This document shows positions 52,956 to 61,580 of a stretch of DNA of 64,000 bases, piece by piece (position 1 is the stretch's first letter; every line of letters begins with the position of its first letter). Source of the stretch: CAZUDO01 sp964618895. GTDB taxonomy: Bacteria; Desulfobacterota; Binatia; DP-6. The notes beneath the pieces are model-generated. The model was not told the origin of the DNA and ran no database searches. It worked only from the letters and a program-made list of their open reading frames with translations. The position numbers and the translations under genes are program-made. The DNA lies in the NCBI GenBank assembly GCA_964618895.1, contig CAZUDO010000059.1, forward strand, positions 1 to 64,000, given 5' to 3'.

Positions 52956-54236
52956 ATGAGCACCATGACCGTCGACGACGCCGTGGCCCTCATCCGCCCT
53001 CGCGACACCGTCCTGTGCGGCTTCGCGGCCGGGCAGCCGACAGGACTGCTCGACGCCCTCGGCGCCCGCCAGGACCTGGAGGAGATCACGCTCTTCACCG
53101 GGCTCCTCATCCGGCCGTACGCCTTCCTGCAGCATCCCGCCGTCCGGGTCATGAGCGGCTTCTTCGGGCCCGTCGAGCGCACCGCGCGCGCGGCCGGGAC
53201 GGTGCTCGAGTACGTGCCCGCCGATTTCCACGGCCTCGAGCGGCTGGCGCTCGCCATGAAACCGCGCGTCGTCCTTGCCGTCACCACGCCGCCCGACGCC
53301 GACGGCTGGCTCAGCTTCGGCATCACCGCCGGCGCGAGCTATCGGCCGTTCCTAGAGGCGTGCGCCGAGCCGGACCGGGTGGCGATCGCCGAGATGAACC
53401 CGCGCCTGCCCCGCATCGGGGGCATCGCCGAGCTCGGCGGCAATCGCGTCCACATCTCGCAGGTGGACGCGCTGGTCGAGCACGCCGACGACCTGATCGC
53501 ACTGCCGGTCCAAGAGCCGTCGCCGGAAGAGCTGGCGATCGCCCACCTGGTGACCGACGTGATCGGCGACGGATCGACGCTCCAGTTCGGCATCGGTGCC
53601 ATTCCCGACGAGATCGCCCGCCGGCTCGCCGCCGGCCCGCACGGCGACTTCGGCATCCATACCGAGATGATCGGCGACGGCGTGCGGGCGCTGCACGCCG
53701 CGGGCAAGGTCACCAACCAGAAGGGCCTCTATGACGGCGTCACCGTCGGCACCTTCGCCCTCGGCAGCGCGGCGCTGTACGGGTGGCTGGCGGACAACCC
53801 GATCGTGCGCATGCTGCCCGTGTCGGCGGTGAACGACCCGGCGCTCCACCGCCGGCTGCGCCGGTTCGTGTCGGTGAACGGCGCGCTCGCCGTCGACCTT
53901 TTCGGCCAGGTGGCTGCCGACCACGTCGGCGGGCAGCAGTACTCCGGCATCGGCGGGCACGAGGCGTTCGTCACCGGGGCAGGCGAAGCGCCGGGGGGAC
54001 GGAGCTTCGTCTGTCTCAAGTCGACGGCCCTGGTGGGCGGGCGCCGTGTGTCCACCGTCGTGCCGCGGCTCCCGGACGGGATGCTGGTCACCACCGCGCG
54101 GCACCACGTGCAGCACGTGGTGACGGAGCACGGGGTGGCGGATCTGTCGCGCCTGGGCGACCGGGGGCGCGCGCAGGCGCTCGTCGGGCTGGCGCATCCG
54201 GAGTTTCGCGGGGAGCTGCGGGCGGCGCTGGGCTAG
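52956..54236 (+). CDS. Acetyl-CoA hydrolase / 4-hydroxybutyrate CoA-transferase family protein
   Basis: A 426-residue CoA-transferase. The catalytic Glu237 lies in GIHTEMIGDGVRALHAAGKV, matching Glu238 of clostridial 4-hydroxybutyrate CoA-transferase; also LQFGIGAIPDEIARRL, QYSGIGGHEAFVTGA and TEHGVADLSRL. It moves CoA between carboxylic acids, activating an acid for the beta-oxidation enzymes elsewhere in the window. ATG 52956 is chosen because the conserved VDDAVALIRPRDTVLCGF starts soon after. Monocistronic, followed by a toxin-antitoxin pair. Confidence 0.9.
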   Translation: MSTMTVDDAVALIRPRDTVLCGFAAGQPTGLLDALGARQDLEEITLFTGLLIRPYAFLQHPAVRVMSGFFGPVERTARAAGTVLEYVPADFHGLERLALAMKPRVVLAVTTPPDADGWLSFGITAGASYRPFLEACAEPDRVAIAEMNPRLPRIGGIAELGGNRVHISQVDALVEHADDLIALPVQEPSPEELAIAHLVTDVIGDGSTLQFGIGAIPDEIARRLAAGPHGDFGIHTEMIGDGVRALHAAGKVTNQKGLYDGVTVGTFALGSAALYGWLADNPIVRMLPVSAVNDPALHRRLRRFVSVNGALAVDLFGQVAADHVGGQQYSGIGGHEAFVTGAGEAPGGRSFVCLKSTALVGGRRVSTVVPRLPDGMLVTTARHHVQHVVTEHGVADLSRLGDRGRAQALVGLAHPEFRGELRAALG

Positions 54237-54266
54237 TCTCGAGCCGGCAACGATATCGACAAAGGC

Positions 54267-54296
54267 TTGACACCCCCGATCGATCGAGCCAGTCTA
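54267..54296 (+). promoter_or_regulatory. Promoter of the Phd/VapC pair
   Basis: Perfect TTGACA at 54267-54272, 18-bp spacer containing the palindrome cgatcgatcg (54278-54287), and a weak AGTCTA at 54291-54296. Start of transcription would fall at or next to GTG 54302, so the antitoxin message is probably leaderless and the palindrome is a likely operator. Confidence 0.45.
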
Positions 54297-54301
54297 GCCT
54301 C

Positions 54302-54580
54302 GTGAAGACCGCCCCGGTCACCGACTTGAAGAATCGACTGAGCCACTATCTCCGCATCGTGGCACGCGGTGAATCCGTGACGATTCTCGACCGCGGGCGG
54401 CCGGTGGCGCGCCTCACTCGCGTGGAGACGGACGACGCAGAGCTGGCCGGGTTGGTAGCGGCCGGGCTCGCCCGTCCCCCGCTGGCGCCCCTCCCGAAGG
54501 ACTTCCTCACACGGGACCTGCCGCGTTCGAAGGCGTCGGTAAAGCGCGCCCTCCTCGACAACCGCGGCGATCGCTTCTGA
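54302..54580 (+). CDS. Phd/YefM-family antitoxin
   Basis: A 92-residue antitoxin, GTG start. N-terminal VTDLKNRLSHYLRIVARGES then VTILDRGRPVARLTRV is the Phd DNA-binding fold. The C-terminal tail (FLTRDLPRSKASVKRAL) is the usual toxin-wrapping helix in Phd-VapC pairs. The PIN toxin begins 3 bases after its stop. The frame is open far upstream into the CoA-transferase, but homology starts exactly here and a TTGACA lies just before. Confidence 0.85.
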   Translation: MKTAPVTDLKNRLSHYLRIVARGESVTILDRGRPVARLTRVETDDAELAGLVAAGLARPPLAPLPKDFLTRDLPRSKASVKRALLDNRGDRF

Positions 54581-54582
54581 TC

Positions 54583-54999
54583 GTGCGCTACTGGGACGCG
54601 TCCGCGCTGGTCCCCCTCTGCGTCGTCGAGGCCGGCACACCAGCCGCCCGGCGACTCGTCCGTGACGGGATCGTCACGTGGGCCCTGTCCGCCGTCGAGA
54701 TTGCCGCCGCCATCGAGCGGCGCGGGCGTGAGGGAGCCCTGACGGATACCGACCGGGCGGCGGCACGTACCGCCTTGCGTGAGCTGTCGGCCGCATGGAC
54801 CGAGATCTCCGCCATTGGCGCGGTCCGCGAACGGGGGCTGCGCCTGGTCGCGACACATCCGTTACGCGCCGCCGATGCGATGCAGCTCGGCGCAGCCCTG
54901 GTCGCCGTCTCGGATCGCACCGGCGGACACGAGTTCGTGTGTGCGGATCGTCGCCTGCGAGAGGCCGCCGCCCGCGAAGGCTTCCGCACGCTGCCGTAG
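54583..54999 (+). CDS. vapC: PIN-domain toxin (VapC family)
   Basis: A 138-residue PIN-fold ribonuclease. Acidic active-site residues: Asp in RYWDASALVPLCV, Glu in LSAVEIAAAIERR, Asp in LRAADAMQLGAAL, and Asp in FVCADRRLREAA. GTG start 3 bases after the antitoxin stop. It is only distantly like the PIN toxin at 36095 and belongs to the group paired with Phd-type rather than CopG-type antitoxins. Complete and probably active. Confidence 0.87.
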   Translation: MRYWDASALVPLCVVEAGTPAARRLVRDGIVTWALSAVEIAAAIERRGREGALTDTDRAAARTALRELSAAWTEISAIGAVRERGLRLVATHPLRAADAMQLGAALVAVSDRTGGHEFVCADRRLREAAAREGFRTLP

Positions 55000-55083
55000 G
55001 ACGGCGTCCGGGCCCCCGCATCCCTTTGCCCTCGTCCCACACTTGCTCTATCAAGACCGTCAGCAGACGGGGGAGGTGGGCTG

Positions 55084-56253
55084 ATGCGGGGAGGAAACGG
55101 GCGGCGGGGGCCGCGCACCCTCGGGTTCGTGCTGTCGGGCGGCGGGGCCCGGGGGGTGTTCCAGGTCGGCGTCTACGAGCGGCTGCTGGAGGACGCGCGC
55201 TTCGCGCACGGGCCGGCGGTGATCTCCGGCACGTCGGCGGGCGGCATCAATGCGGCCCTGATCGCGGCCGGGAAGACGCCGCGCGAGATGCTCCAGTTCT
55301 GGAAGGAGATCGCCGACCATCCGCCGGTGACCGCCAGCGCCGCCTTCTTCGACGGCGCGCTGCGCTCGCTGCTCCGTCTCAGCGCCGAGGAGGCCATCCG
55401 CTGGATCAGCACCAGCGATCCGCTCCGCGCCTTCGTGCAGCGCCTGCGCCACCACCAGCCGCTGCGCGCCGGCAGCCTGCTGGCACTCTGGGTCGAGTAC
55501 CTGCTGACGGCGCGCTTCGAGCTGGTGAGCCGTTTCCTGGAAGGCATCCGCGAACCCTTCATCGCCGACACGGCGCCGCTCCGCGCCCGGCTGGTCGACG
55601 CCTTCGGCGGCGAGCGCGTGCCCTGCCACGGACTCCGGCTGGCGCTCAATACGGTCGATGCGCACACGGGGCAAGTGGTGCGCTTCGTGACCGCGCCGGC
55701 CCCGGTCATGCGCTCGCCCGACTACGTGGTGGTGGATGCCATCACCGTCGACATGGTGCTTGCCAGCGCCAGCATCCCGCTCCTCTTCCCGCCCGTGCAG
55801 ATCGGCCGCCGCCTGCTGTGGGACGGCGGCCTCCTGGTCAACACGCCGCTCGCCCCGGTGGTGGCCCTCGGGGCCGAGGAGATCGTCACCGTGCTGGTGA
55901 CGGAACCGGCGGAGACCAACCCCGGGCCGCTCGCCCACTTCGGGCGCGCCGTCGAACGCACCGTCGACAGCTTTCTGGAGAACGCCTACAACATCGACCG
56001 GAAGCTCCTGCTGGAGCGCAACCGCGTCACCCGCCTGCAGGGCGGCCCGTACCGCGACGTGATCCTGTACGAGGCGGTCCGCCCGATGCGCGACGCGTGC
56101 TTCAACGCGGGCTCGTACCTGTACTTCGAGCGCCGCATCCTGTCGGCCATGTACGAGGCCGGCCGGCGCGCCGCCAGCGACTGGCTCGGGCGCGGGCCGC
56201 GCGTCGATCACCTGGACGAGCCGGTGACGAGCCTGGCGGCGCCGCTGGACTGA
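55084..56253 (+). CDS. Patatin-like phospholipase
   Basis: A 389-residue patatin-fold lipid acyl hydrolase. Oxyanion motif SGGGARGVFQVG (residues 18-29), nucleophile Ser51 in ISGTSAGGINAALIAAG, and the dyad Asp247 in LLWDGGLLVNTPLAP. No signal peptide or membrane helix; such proteins act on membrane lipids or lipid droplets from the cytoplasm. A GGGAGG 7 bases before ATG 55084 sets the start. Substrate is unknown. Confidence 0.9.
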   Translation: MRGGNGRRGPRTLGFVLSGGGARGVFQVGVYERLLEDARFAHGPAVISGTSAGGINAALIAAGKTPREMLQFWKEIADHPPVTASAAFFDGALRSLLRLSAEEAIRWISTSDPLRAFVQRLRHHQPLRAGSLLALWVEYLLTARFELVSRFLEGIREPFIADTAPLRARLVDAFGGERVPCHGLRLALNTVDAHTGQVVRFVTAPAPVMRSPDYVVVDAITVDMVLASASIPLLFPPVQIGRRLLWDGGLLVNTPLAPVVALGAEEIVTVLVTEPAETNPGPLAHFGRAVERTVDSFLENAYNIDRKLLLERNRVTRLQGGPYRDVILYEAVRPMRDACFNAGSYLYFERRILSAMYEAGRRAASDWLGRGPRVDHLDEPVTSLAAPLD

Positions 56254-56436
56254 CGGCGGCCCGCACCGCGGGCTCAAGCGCGGGCCCGAACGCGCCGATA
56301 GTCCTTCCCGGCACCGGAGCGCGGGGGAACCGGCCAGAGCCTGGCCAGGCCGGCACGTGGACAGGGCTCGCGGCCCCCGCGCCCCGACCGCCAACCTGCA
56401 TGACTCGGGCGGGCGCACACGGCATACTCTCGGCCC

Positions 56437-56865
56437 ATGCGCCCCCCTGCCCTGATCCTGCTCGTGTTCCTGGCCGCCAGCATCGGACTTCCGGCCTACG
56501 CCGAAGACCCGCCGGCGAAAGACCCGAGCATCCACCGCTTCTACAACCCCGAGACGGTGGAGACGCTCACCGGCGAGGTGACGCGGGTCGCCAAGGTCGC
56601 CTACAAGCGCCGGCGCGGCTACGGCGTGCAGCTCATGCTGAAGACGGACAAAGAGCTGGTCCTGGTCCGTCTCGGTCCCGGATGGTACGTCGAGCGCCAG
56701 AAGGTCCGCCTCGACCCGCGCGACACCGTCGAGGTGAAGGGCTCGCGGCTCACGCTGGGTGGCAAGCCCACCATCGTCGCGGCCGAGGTGCGCAAGGGCG
56801 AGAAGGTACTCCGCCTGCGGGACGACAAAGGTGCCCCGCTGTGGCGGAAGAAGCCCACGGCGTAG
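56437..56865 (+). CDS. Small periplasmic OB-fold-like protein
   Basis: A 142-residue protein with a signal peptide cut at AYA-ED. The mature part (about 120 residues) has the strand pattern ETLTGEVTRVAKVAYKRRRG, VQLMLKTDKELVLVRLGPGW, DTVEVKGSRLTLGGKPTIVA. This matches the OB-fold periplasmic proteins annotated as DNA-binding or MamS/MamX-like, whose role is unknown. A YVERQ segment separates two strands. It stands alone, between the patatin gene and the glucan cluster. Confidence 0.75.
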   Translation: MRPPALILLVFLAASIGLPAYAEDPPAKDPSIHRFYNPETVETLTGEVTRVAKVAYKRRRGYGVQLMLKTDKELVLVRLGPGWYVERQKVRLDPRDTVEVKGSRLTLGGKPTIVAAEVRKGEKVLRLRDDKGAPLWRKKPTA

Positions 56866-56920
56866 GGGGCCCGGCGATCGCCGGGGTGCCGGTGGCCTTG
56901 CGCCCCGGGCGTGTATGTAT

Positions 56921-58219
56921 ATGGTGCGCCGCGCAGCGATGGCGGACAAGACGCCCCCCCCGCACGCTCCCGGCGTGCTCGAGCAGATCCGGGAGTTCCT
57001 TGGCCTCCGCGACCTGGGCGGCCTGTCACTCGAGGCGCTCGAGCGCCGCACGCGCCGTCAGTTGCTCGACTGGGCCGGTCGGCTCGGCCTGACCGACCTC
57101 TCCCGGCTCACCAAGGACGCCCTCGCCACCCGCGTGCGCGAGGCGCTGGCGCAGGTCGGTGAGGCTGCCGCGCCGACCGACGACCCGACCGGCACGACCC
57201 GGTCGCACAAGTTCGATCTCGGCCTGCGCGACGGCGGTGCGGTGGAGCACATTCCGTGGGGCTATGGCCGCGATCGCGTGACCGCCATGGTCGTCGACCC
57301 CGAGCGACTGTTCGTCTACTGGGAAGTGACCGACGACGGCATCGCGCGCGCCCGCGAAGCGCTCGGACCGGGCGGACCCGGGGCGTGGCTCAACCTCCGC
57401 GTCTACGACGTAAGCGGGCGCATCTTCGACGGCACCAACGCGCACGACGACTTCGACCAGCGGGTCGAACGCGACATACGGCAATGGTTCTTCACCATCG
57501 GGAAACCCACGTCCACGGCCGTCGTCGAGATCGGCCTCCTGTCGGACGAGGGATACTTCGTCCGCATCGCGCGCTCCGGGCGGGCTGAGTTCCCGCGCCG
57601 CGAACCGGTCGCGGGCGGCGAGGTCGAGTGGCTCACGGTGCGCACGGCACGCGGCCCGGTCGACCCGTCGCAACAGGGCGGGCTCCCGGGCGGCGGGGGA
57701 TCGGCGCCACCGTCCACCCCCAGTGACGCCGCCCCCGGCGGGCTGGCGCCGCAGATGGACACGGTGCTCGACGACCCGGGCGCGCTCGAGCGCTGGGACT
57801 GGGAGCAGTGGTTCCGCACGCGGTGGACCGAAGGCGGCCGGCCGCTCGAGTGGCGGAGCCCCGTGCCGTTCAGCCATCCGGTCGAGTCACCCGCCTGGGT
57901 CGAGGAGTCGCACCACGGCACCGTCACCGAGGTGACGCGCAACGGCCGCACGCACGTCGTCTACGGGCCATGGCAGGTGATCATCCGCGGCCTCGGCGCG
58001 CACGCCGAGCGGCGGATCGTCTCCACCTGGGAGCTCGCATGCACGTGGGAGGGCGAGCCAGCCTCCGTCCGGAACGGGACCGGCACCGGCCTGCCGGGGG
58101 CGGCCTCCGAGCAGCTCGGCGGGAGCGAGCGTTGGCGTCGGGTCGCCAGCGAGCGGCGCTTCCAGGGGGCCAGCGAGCGGCTGCACGCCGGCGCCAGCGA
58201 GCGGCGCCCGCCACGATGA
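56921..58219 (+). CDS. DUF4912-domain protein of the glucan cluster
   Basis: A 432-residue protein. Residues 15-85 hold a helical Rho-N/SAP-like segment (LEALERRTRRQLLDWAGRLG, LTKDALATRVREAL). Residues 105-250 are a DUF4912 domain (WGYGRDRVTAMVVDPERLFV, YWEV, LRVYDVSG, WFFTIGKPTSTAVVEIGLL). A Gly/Pro/Ser linker and a second beta-rich part follow, and the last 25 residues are 8-residue GASER repeats. DUF4912 proteins often sit beside GH57 and glycogen synthase genes; glucan binding or protein assembly is a reasonable guess. ATG 56939 is an alternative start. The stop overlaps the GH57 start as ATGA. Confidence 0.82.
   Translation: MVRRAAMADKTPPPHAPGVLEQIREFLGLRDLGGLSLEALERRTRRQLLDWAGRLGLTDLSRLTKDALATRVREALAQVGEAAAPTDDPTGTTRSHKFDLGLRDGGAVEHIPWGYGRDRVTAMVVDPERLFVYWEVTDDGIARAREALGPGGPGAWLNLRVYDVSGRIFDGTNAHDDFDQRVERDIRQWFFTIGKPTSTAVVEIGLLSDEGYFVRIARSGRAEFPRREPVAGGEVEWLTVRTARGPVDPSQQGGLPGGGGSAPPSTPSDAAPGGLAPQMDTVLDDPGALERWDWEQWFRTRWTEGGRPLEWRSPVPFSHPVESPAWVEESHHGTVTEVTRNGRTHVVYGPWQVIIRGLGAHAERRIVSTWELACTWEGEPASVRNGTGTGLPGAASEQLGGSERWRRVASERRFQGASERLHAGASERRPPR
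58145..58205 (+). repeat. Three 24-bp tandem units at the end of the DUF4912 gene
   Basis: gccagcgagcggc recurs exactly at 58145-58157, 58169-58181 and 58193-58205 with 24-bp period; each encodes ASER. Two weaker units lie just upstream (ASEQ, GSER). The run ends 10 bases before the ATG of the next gene. Probable slippage-prone in-frame repeat. Confidence 0.7.
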
Positions 58220-59808
58220 CGCCCATGCCGACCGGCTACCTCGCCCTCGTCCTGCACGCCCATCTGCCTTTCGTCCGCCATCCCGAGGATCCGACGGTGA
58301 TGGAGGAGCAGTGGCTGTACGAGGGCATCACCGGTACGTATCTGCCGCTGCTGCAGATGTTCGAGGGGCTGGCGCACGACGGGGTGCCCTTCCGCTGCAC
58401 GCTGTCGCTGTCGGCGCCGCTGCTCACCATGCTGGCCGACGACCTCCTGAAGGAGCGCTACGCGCGCCACCTGGATCACCTGATCGACCTGACCTCCCAC
58501 GAGCTCGAGCGCACCCGGCCGGAGCCGCACTACCATCGCCTGGCGCAGATGTACGCCGACCGCTTCCAGTCGTTGCGCCATACCTGGCGCGCCCACGCGG
58601 GCGATCTGGTGCGCGCCTTCGGCCGCCTCCAGGACGCGGGCAGCCTGGAGGTGATCACCTCCACCGCCACGCATGCCTTCTTCCCCTGCCTCGACCGCAA
58701 CTGGGGCGCCATCCGTGCCCAGATCCACACCGCCGCGGATCTCTATCAGCGTCACTTCGGCCGCCCGCCGGCCGGCATGTGGCTCGGCGAGTGCGGCTAC
58801 GTGCCCGGGGTCGACGAGCTGCTGCGCGAGGTGGCGATCCGCTACTTCCTGGTGGACACGCACGGGCTCCTGTACGCCGATCGCCGGCCCGTGTACGGCG
58901 CGCACGCGCCGGTCTACTGCCCGAGCGGCGTGGCCGCGTTCGCGCGCGACCAGGAGTCGTCCGAGCAGGTGTGGAGCGCGCGCGAGGGCTATCCCGGGGA
59001 TCCGCACTACCGCGACTTCTACCGCGACATCGGCTTCGACCTGCCGCTCGACTACATCGGCCCGTGGGTGCACCCCGAGGGGCACCGCATGTACACCGGC
59101 GTCAAGTACCACGCCATCACGCACCAGCAGCTGCACGACAAGTGGGTCTACGACCCCGACGTCGCGCGCCGCCGTGCCGGCGAGCATGCCGCGCATTTCC
59201 GCGCCGGCCGCCAGCACCAGGTGGAAACGCTCGCCGCCGGCATGGATCGCCCGCCGCTGGTCGTGAGCCCGTACGACGCCGAGCTGTACGGCCACTGGTG
59301 GTACGAGGGCCCCCTCTTCCTGGGCGACCTCTTCCGCCAGCTCCACCATGACCAGCACATCGTCGCGCCGATCACCCCGGGCGAGTACCTGAGCCGCCAC
59401 CCCACCAACCAGGTGGCCACGCCGTGCGCGTCGTCGTGGGGCCAGAACGGCTACAACGCCTACTGGCTGAACGAGACCAACGCCTGGACCTACCGCCATC
59501 TGCACGCCGCCGGCGAGCGTATGGTCGAGCTGGCGCACCGCTACCCGCACGCCGATGCGCTCGCGACCCGTGCCCTCAATCAGGCGGCCCGCGAGCTCCT
59601 GCTGGCGCAATCGAGCGACTGGAGCTTCATCATGACCACCGGGACAACCGTCCCGTACGCGACCCGGCGCTTCAACGACCACGTCCGCCGCTTCACCCGG
59701 CTGTACGACGACCTGGGCGCCGGCACCGTCAGCGAAGCGTGGCTCGCCGACGTGGAAGGCAAGGACAACATCTTCCCGCACCTCGACTACCGGGTGTACG
59801 CGACCTGA
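58216..59808 (+). CDS. GH57-family 1,4-alpha-glucan branching enzyme
   Basis: A 530-residue (beta/alpha)7-barrel enzyme of family GH57. Start: GYLALVLHAHLPFVRHPE. Catalytic nucleophile Glu192 in MWLGECGYVPGVDELL, acid/base Asp354 in VVSPYDAELYGHWWYEGP; the branching-enzyme helical C-domain follows with SSWGQNGYNAYWLNETNAWT. Length and residue spacing fit the archaeal-type branching enzymes (TK1436-like) rather than amylopullulanases. It makes alpha-1,6 branches in glycogen in the cytoplasm, working with the GlgA encoded next. Start by ATGA overlap with the DUF4912 gene. Confidence 0.93.
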   Translation: MTPMPTGYLALVLHAHLPFVRHPEDPTVMEEQWLYEGITGTYLPLLQMFEGLAHDGVPFRCTLSLSAPLLTMLADDLLKERYARHLDHLIDLTSHELERTRPEPHYHRLAQMYADRFQSLRHTWRAHAGDLVRAFGRLQDAGSLEVITSTATHAFFPCLDRNWGAIRAQIHTAADLYQRHFGRPPAGMWLGECGYVPGVDELLREVAIRYFLVDTHGLLYADRRPVYGAHAPVYCPSGVAAFARDQESSEQVWSAREGYPGDPHYRDFYRDIGFDLPLDYIGPWVHPEGHRMYTGVKYHAITHQQLHDKWVYDPDVARRRAGEHAAHFRAGRQHQVETLAAGMDRPPLVVSPYDAELYGHWWYEGPLFLGDLFRQLHHDQHIVAPITPGEYLSRHPTNQVATPCASSWGQNGYNAYWLNETNAWTYRHLHAAGERMVELAHRYPHADALATRALNQAARELLLAQSSDWSFIMTTGTTVPYATRRFNDHVRRFTRLYDDLGAGTVSEAWLADVEGKDNIFPHLDYRVYAT

Positions 59809-59855
59809 CTCCGGTCGGCAGAGATCGCGCCCGGACGACGCCGCGGCCGCTCAAG

Positions 59856-61316
59856 GTGCTGTTCGTCGTCCCGGAATGCGCGCCGTTCGCCAAGACCGGC
59901 GGGCTCGGCGACGTGGCCGGCGCGCTGCCCAAGGCGCTTCGCCGCCGGGGCATCGACGTGCGCGTGGTGATGCCCCTCTACGCCGGCATGCCGTGGCACG
60001 AGTTCGAGGTGCTCGACGGCGCGCTGCCGGTGCCGATGTGGTTCGGGACGGCGTTCAGCGGCATCCGGCTCGGGCGCCTGCCGCGCAGCGAGGTGCCGAT
60101 CTACTTCCTCGAGTACCATCGCTACTTCGACCGGCCGCAGCTCTACGGCTACGCCACCGAAGCGTACGACGACAACCTGGAGCGCTTTGCGTTCCTCTGC
60201 CGCGGCGCGCTCGAGCTCACCAAGGCGCTCGGCTGGTTCCCCGACGTGATCCACGCCCACGACTGGCAGACCGCGCTCGTGCCGGCGTACGTGAATACGG
60301 TCGAGTGGGGCAAGCCGCTGCACGGCTGCGGCACCATCTACACCATCCACAACCTGGCCTATCAGGGCGTATGGGACGGCGGCGCCCTCCCCGTCACCGG
60401 GCTCGGCCCCGAGCACTACCGCAGCCGCGAGTTCGAGCACTTCGGCACCATGAACCTCACCAAGGCGGCGCTCCATCACGCCACCCTGCTCAGCACGGTG
60501 AGCCCGACCTATGCGGACGAGATACAGACGCCGGCCTACGGCTATGGCCTGGACGGCGTGCTGCGCGAGCGCCGCGCCGACCTGACCGGCATCCTGAACG
60601 GCATCGACGCCGAGGAGTGGAACCCGGCCACCGACCGCCACCTGGCGGCCGTGTTCACCGCCGACCATCTGCCCGGCAAGGCCAGGTGCAAGGCCGCACT
60701 CCAGGCCGAGGCCGGCCTGCCCGTGCGCCCCGAGGTCCCGCTCTTCGGCCTGGTCGGGCGCCTGACCGAGCAGAAGGGCATCGACGTCTTCGTGCAGGCG
60801 CTCGATCGTCTCCTCGCCTGGGACCTGCAGGTGGTCCTGCTCGGCATCGGCGATCCCGACCTGGAGGCGCTCCTCCACGACGCGGCGCGCGCGCACCCCA
60901 CCCGGCTCGTCGCCTGGCTCGTGTTCAACGAAGCCCGCGCGCACCGCATCGAGGCCGGCGCCGACTTCTTCGTCATGCCGTCGCGCTTCGAGCCCTGCGG
61001 CCTGAACCAGCTCTACAGCCTGCGCTACGGCACACTCCCCATCGTGCGGGCCACCGGCGGCCTGGTCGACAGCGTGCGCCCCTATGACGAGGCGACCGGC
61101 GACGGCACCGGCTTCGTGTTCCAGGACCTCACGCCCGCCAGCCTGGGCGACACCATCGGGTGGGCGCTGGCGACGTGGTACCAACGCCCCGCGCACATCG
61201 CCTGCATGCGGCGGCGAGGCATGGCCGAGGACTTCTCGTGGGAGCGCGCGGCGGCCGAGTACGAACGCCTGTATCGGACGGCGTACGCGCGCCGCCGGGG
61301 GCAGGCGTTCGCGTAG
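59856..61316 (+). CDS. glgA: Glycogen synthase GlgA (GT5)
   Basis: A GT-B glycosyltransferase of about 486 residues. ADP-glucose site: VPECAPFAKTGGLGDVAGAL at the very start; IHAHDWQTALVPAY; donor domain LFGLVGRLTEQKGIDVF; and RFEPCGLNQLYSLRYGTLPI. All hallmark residues are present. Start is unclear: homologs begin with M-K-V-L-F, but here the preceding codons are CTC AAG and the first standard start is GTG 59856 itself. A CTG at 59805 overlapping the GH57 stop (CTGA) would add 17 residues. Co-transcribed with branching enzyme. Confidence 0.93.
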   Translation: MLFVVPECAPFAKTGGLGDVAGALPKALRRRGIDVRVVMPLYAGMPWHEFEVLDGALPVPMWFGTAFSGIRLGRLPRSEVPIYFLEYHRYFDRPQLYGYATEAYDDNLERFAFLCRGALELTKALGWFPDVIHAHDWQTALVPAYVNTVEWGKPLHGCGTIYTIHNLAYQGVWDGGALPVTGLGPEHYRSREFEHFGTMNLTKAALHHATLLSTVSPTYADEIQTPAYGYGLDGVLRERRADLTGILNGIDAEEWNPATDRHLAAVFTADHLPGKARCKAALQAEAGLPVRPEVPLFGLVGRLTEQKGIDVFVQALDRLLAWDLQVVLLGIGDPDLEALLHDAARAHPTRLVAWLVFNEARAHRIEAGADFFVMPSRFEPCGLNQLYSLRYGTLPIVRATGGLVDSVRPYDEATGDGTGFVFQDLTPASLGDTIGWALATWYQRPAHIACMRRRGMAEDFSWERAAAEYERLYRTAYARRRGQAFA

Positions 61317-61367
61317 GTCCACCCGCCTCGACTTCAACGCACTCGCGTGTGATAGTCGAAGGCGTCC

Positions 61368-61580
61368 ATGAAGGAGTCGCTGCCCACGAAAGTCGTCGGC
61401 CACCGCCTGTGGCGGGGTGGGCTCGACGCCACGGCACCGCTCCTGGACCTGAGCATCGCCCTCCGCGGCAACAAGCCGTTCGTGCCGAAAGGCGTGCACC
61501 GATTCAGGACTTTTGAAGAGAGCGACGCATGGCTCCTGCAGATGATGACCAGACCCTCGAAGCCCGCGCGCCTCGGCTGA
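61368..61580 (+). CDS. Small protein upstream of a nucleotidyltransferase (antitoxin-like)
   Basis: A 70-residue protein, MKESLPTKVVGHRLWRGGLD at the start and GVHRFRTFEESDAWLLQMM near the end. Short proteins with an R-F-x-(T/S)-F-E-E-A/S-x-x-W helix occur immediately upstream of nucleotidyltransferase genes in environmental bacteria. It overlaps the next gene by 52 bases in another frame, a tight arrangement typical of toxin-antitoxin pairs. Function inferred only from this layout. Confidence 0.6.
   Translation: MKESLPTKVVGHRLWRGGLDATAPLLDLSIALRGNKPFVPKGVHRFRTFEESDAWLLQMMTRPSKPARLG

Noticed and set aside
58081..58215. GASER repeats considered as a CRISPR-like or VNTR locus
   Set aside because: Only three exact 24-bp units, in frame with the gene and without spacers; it is a short protein repeat.
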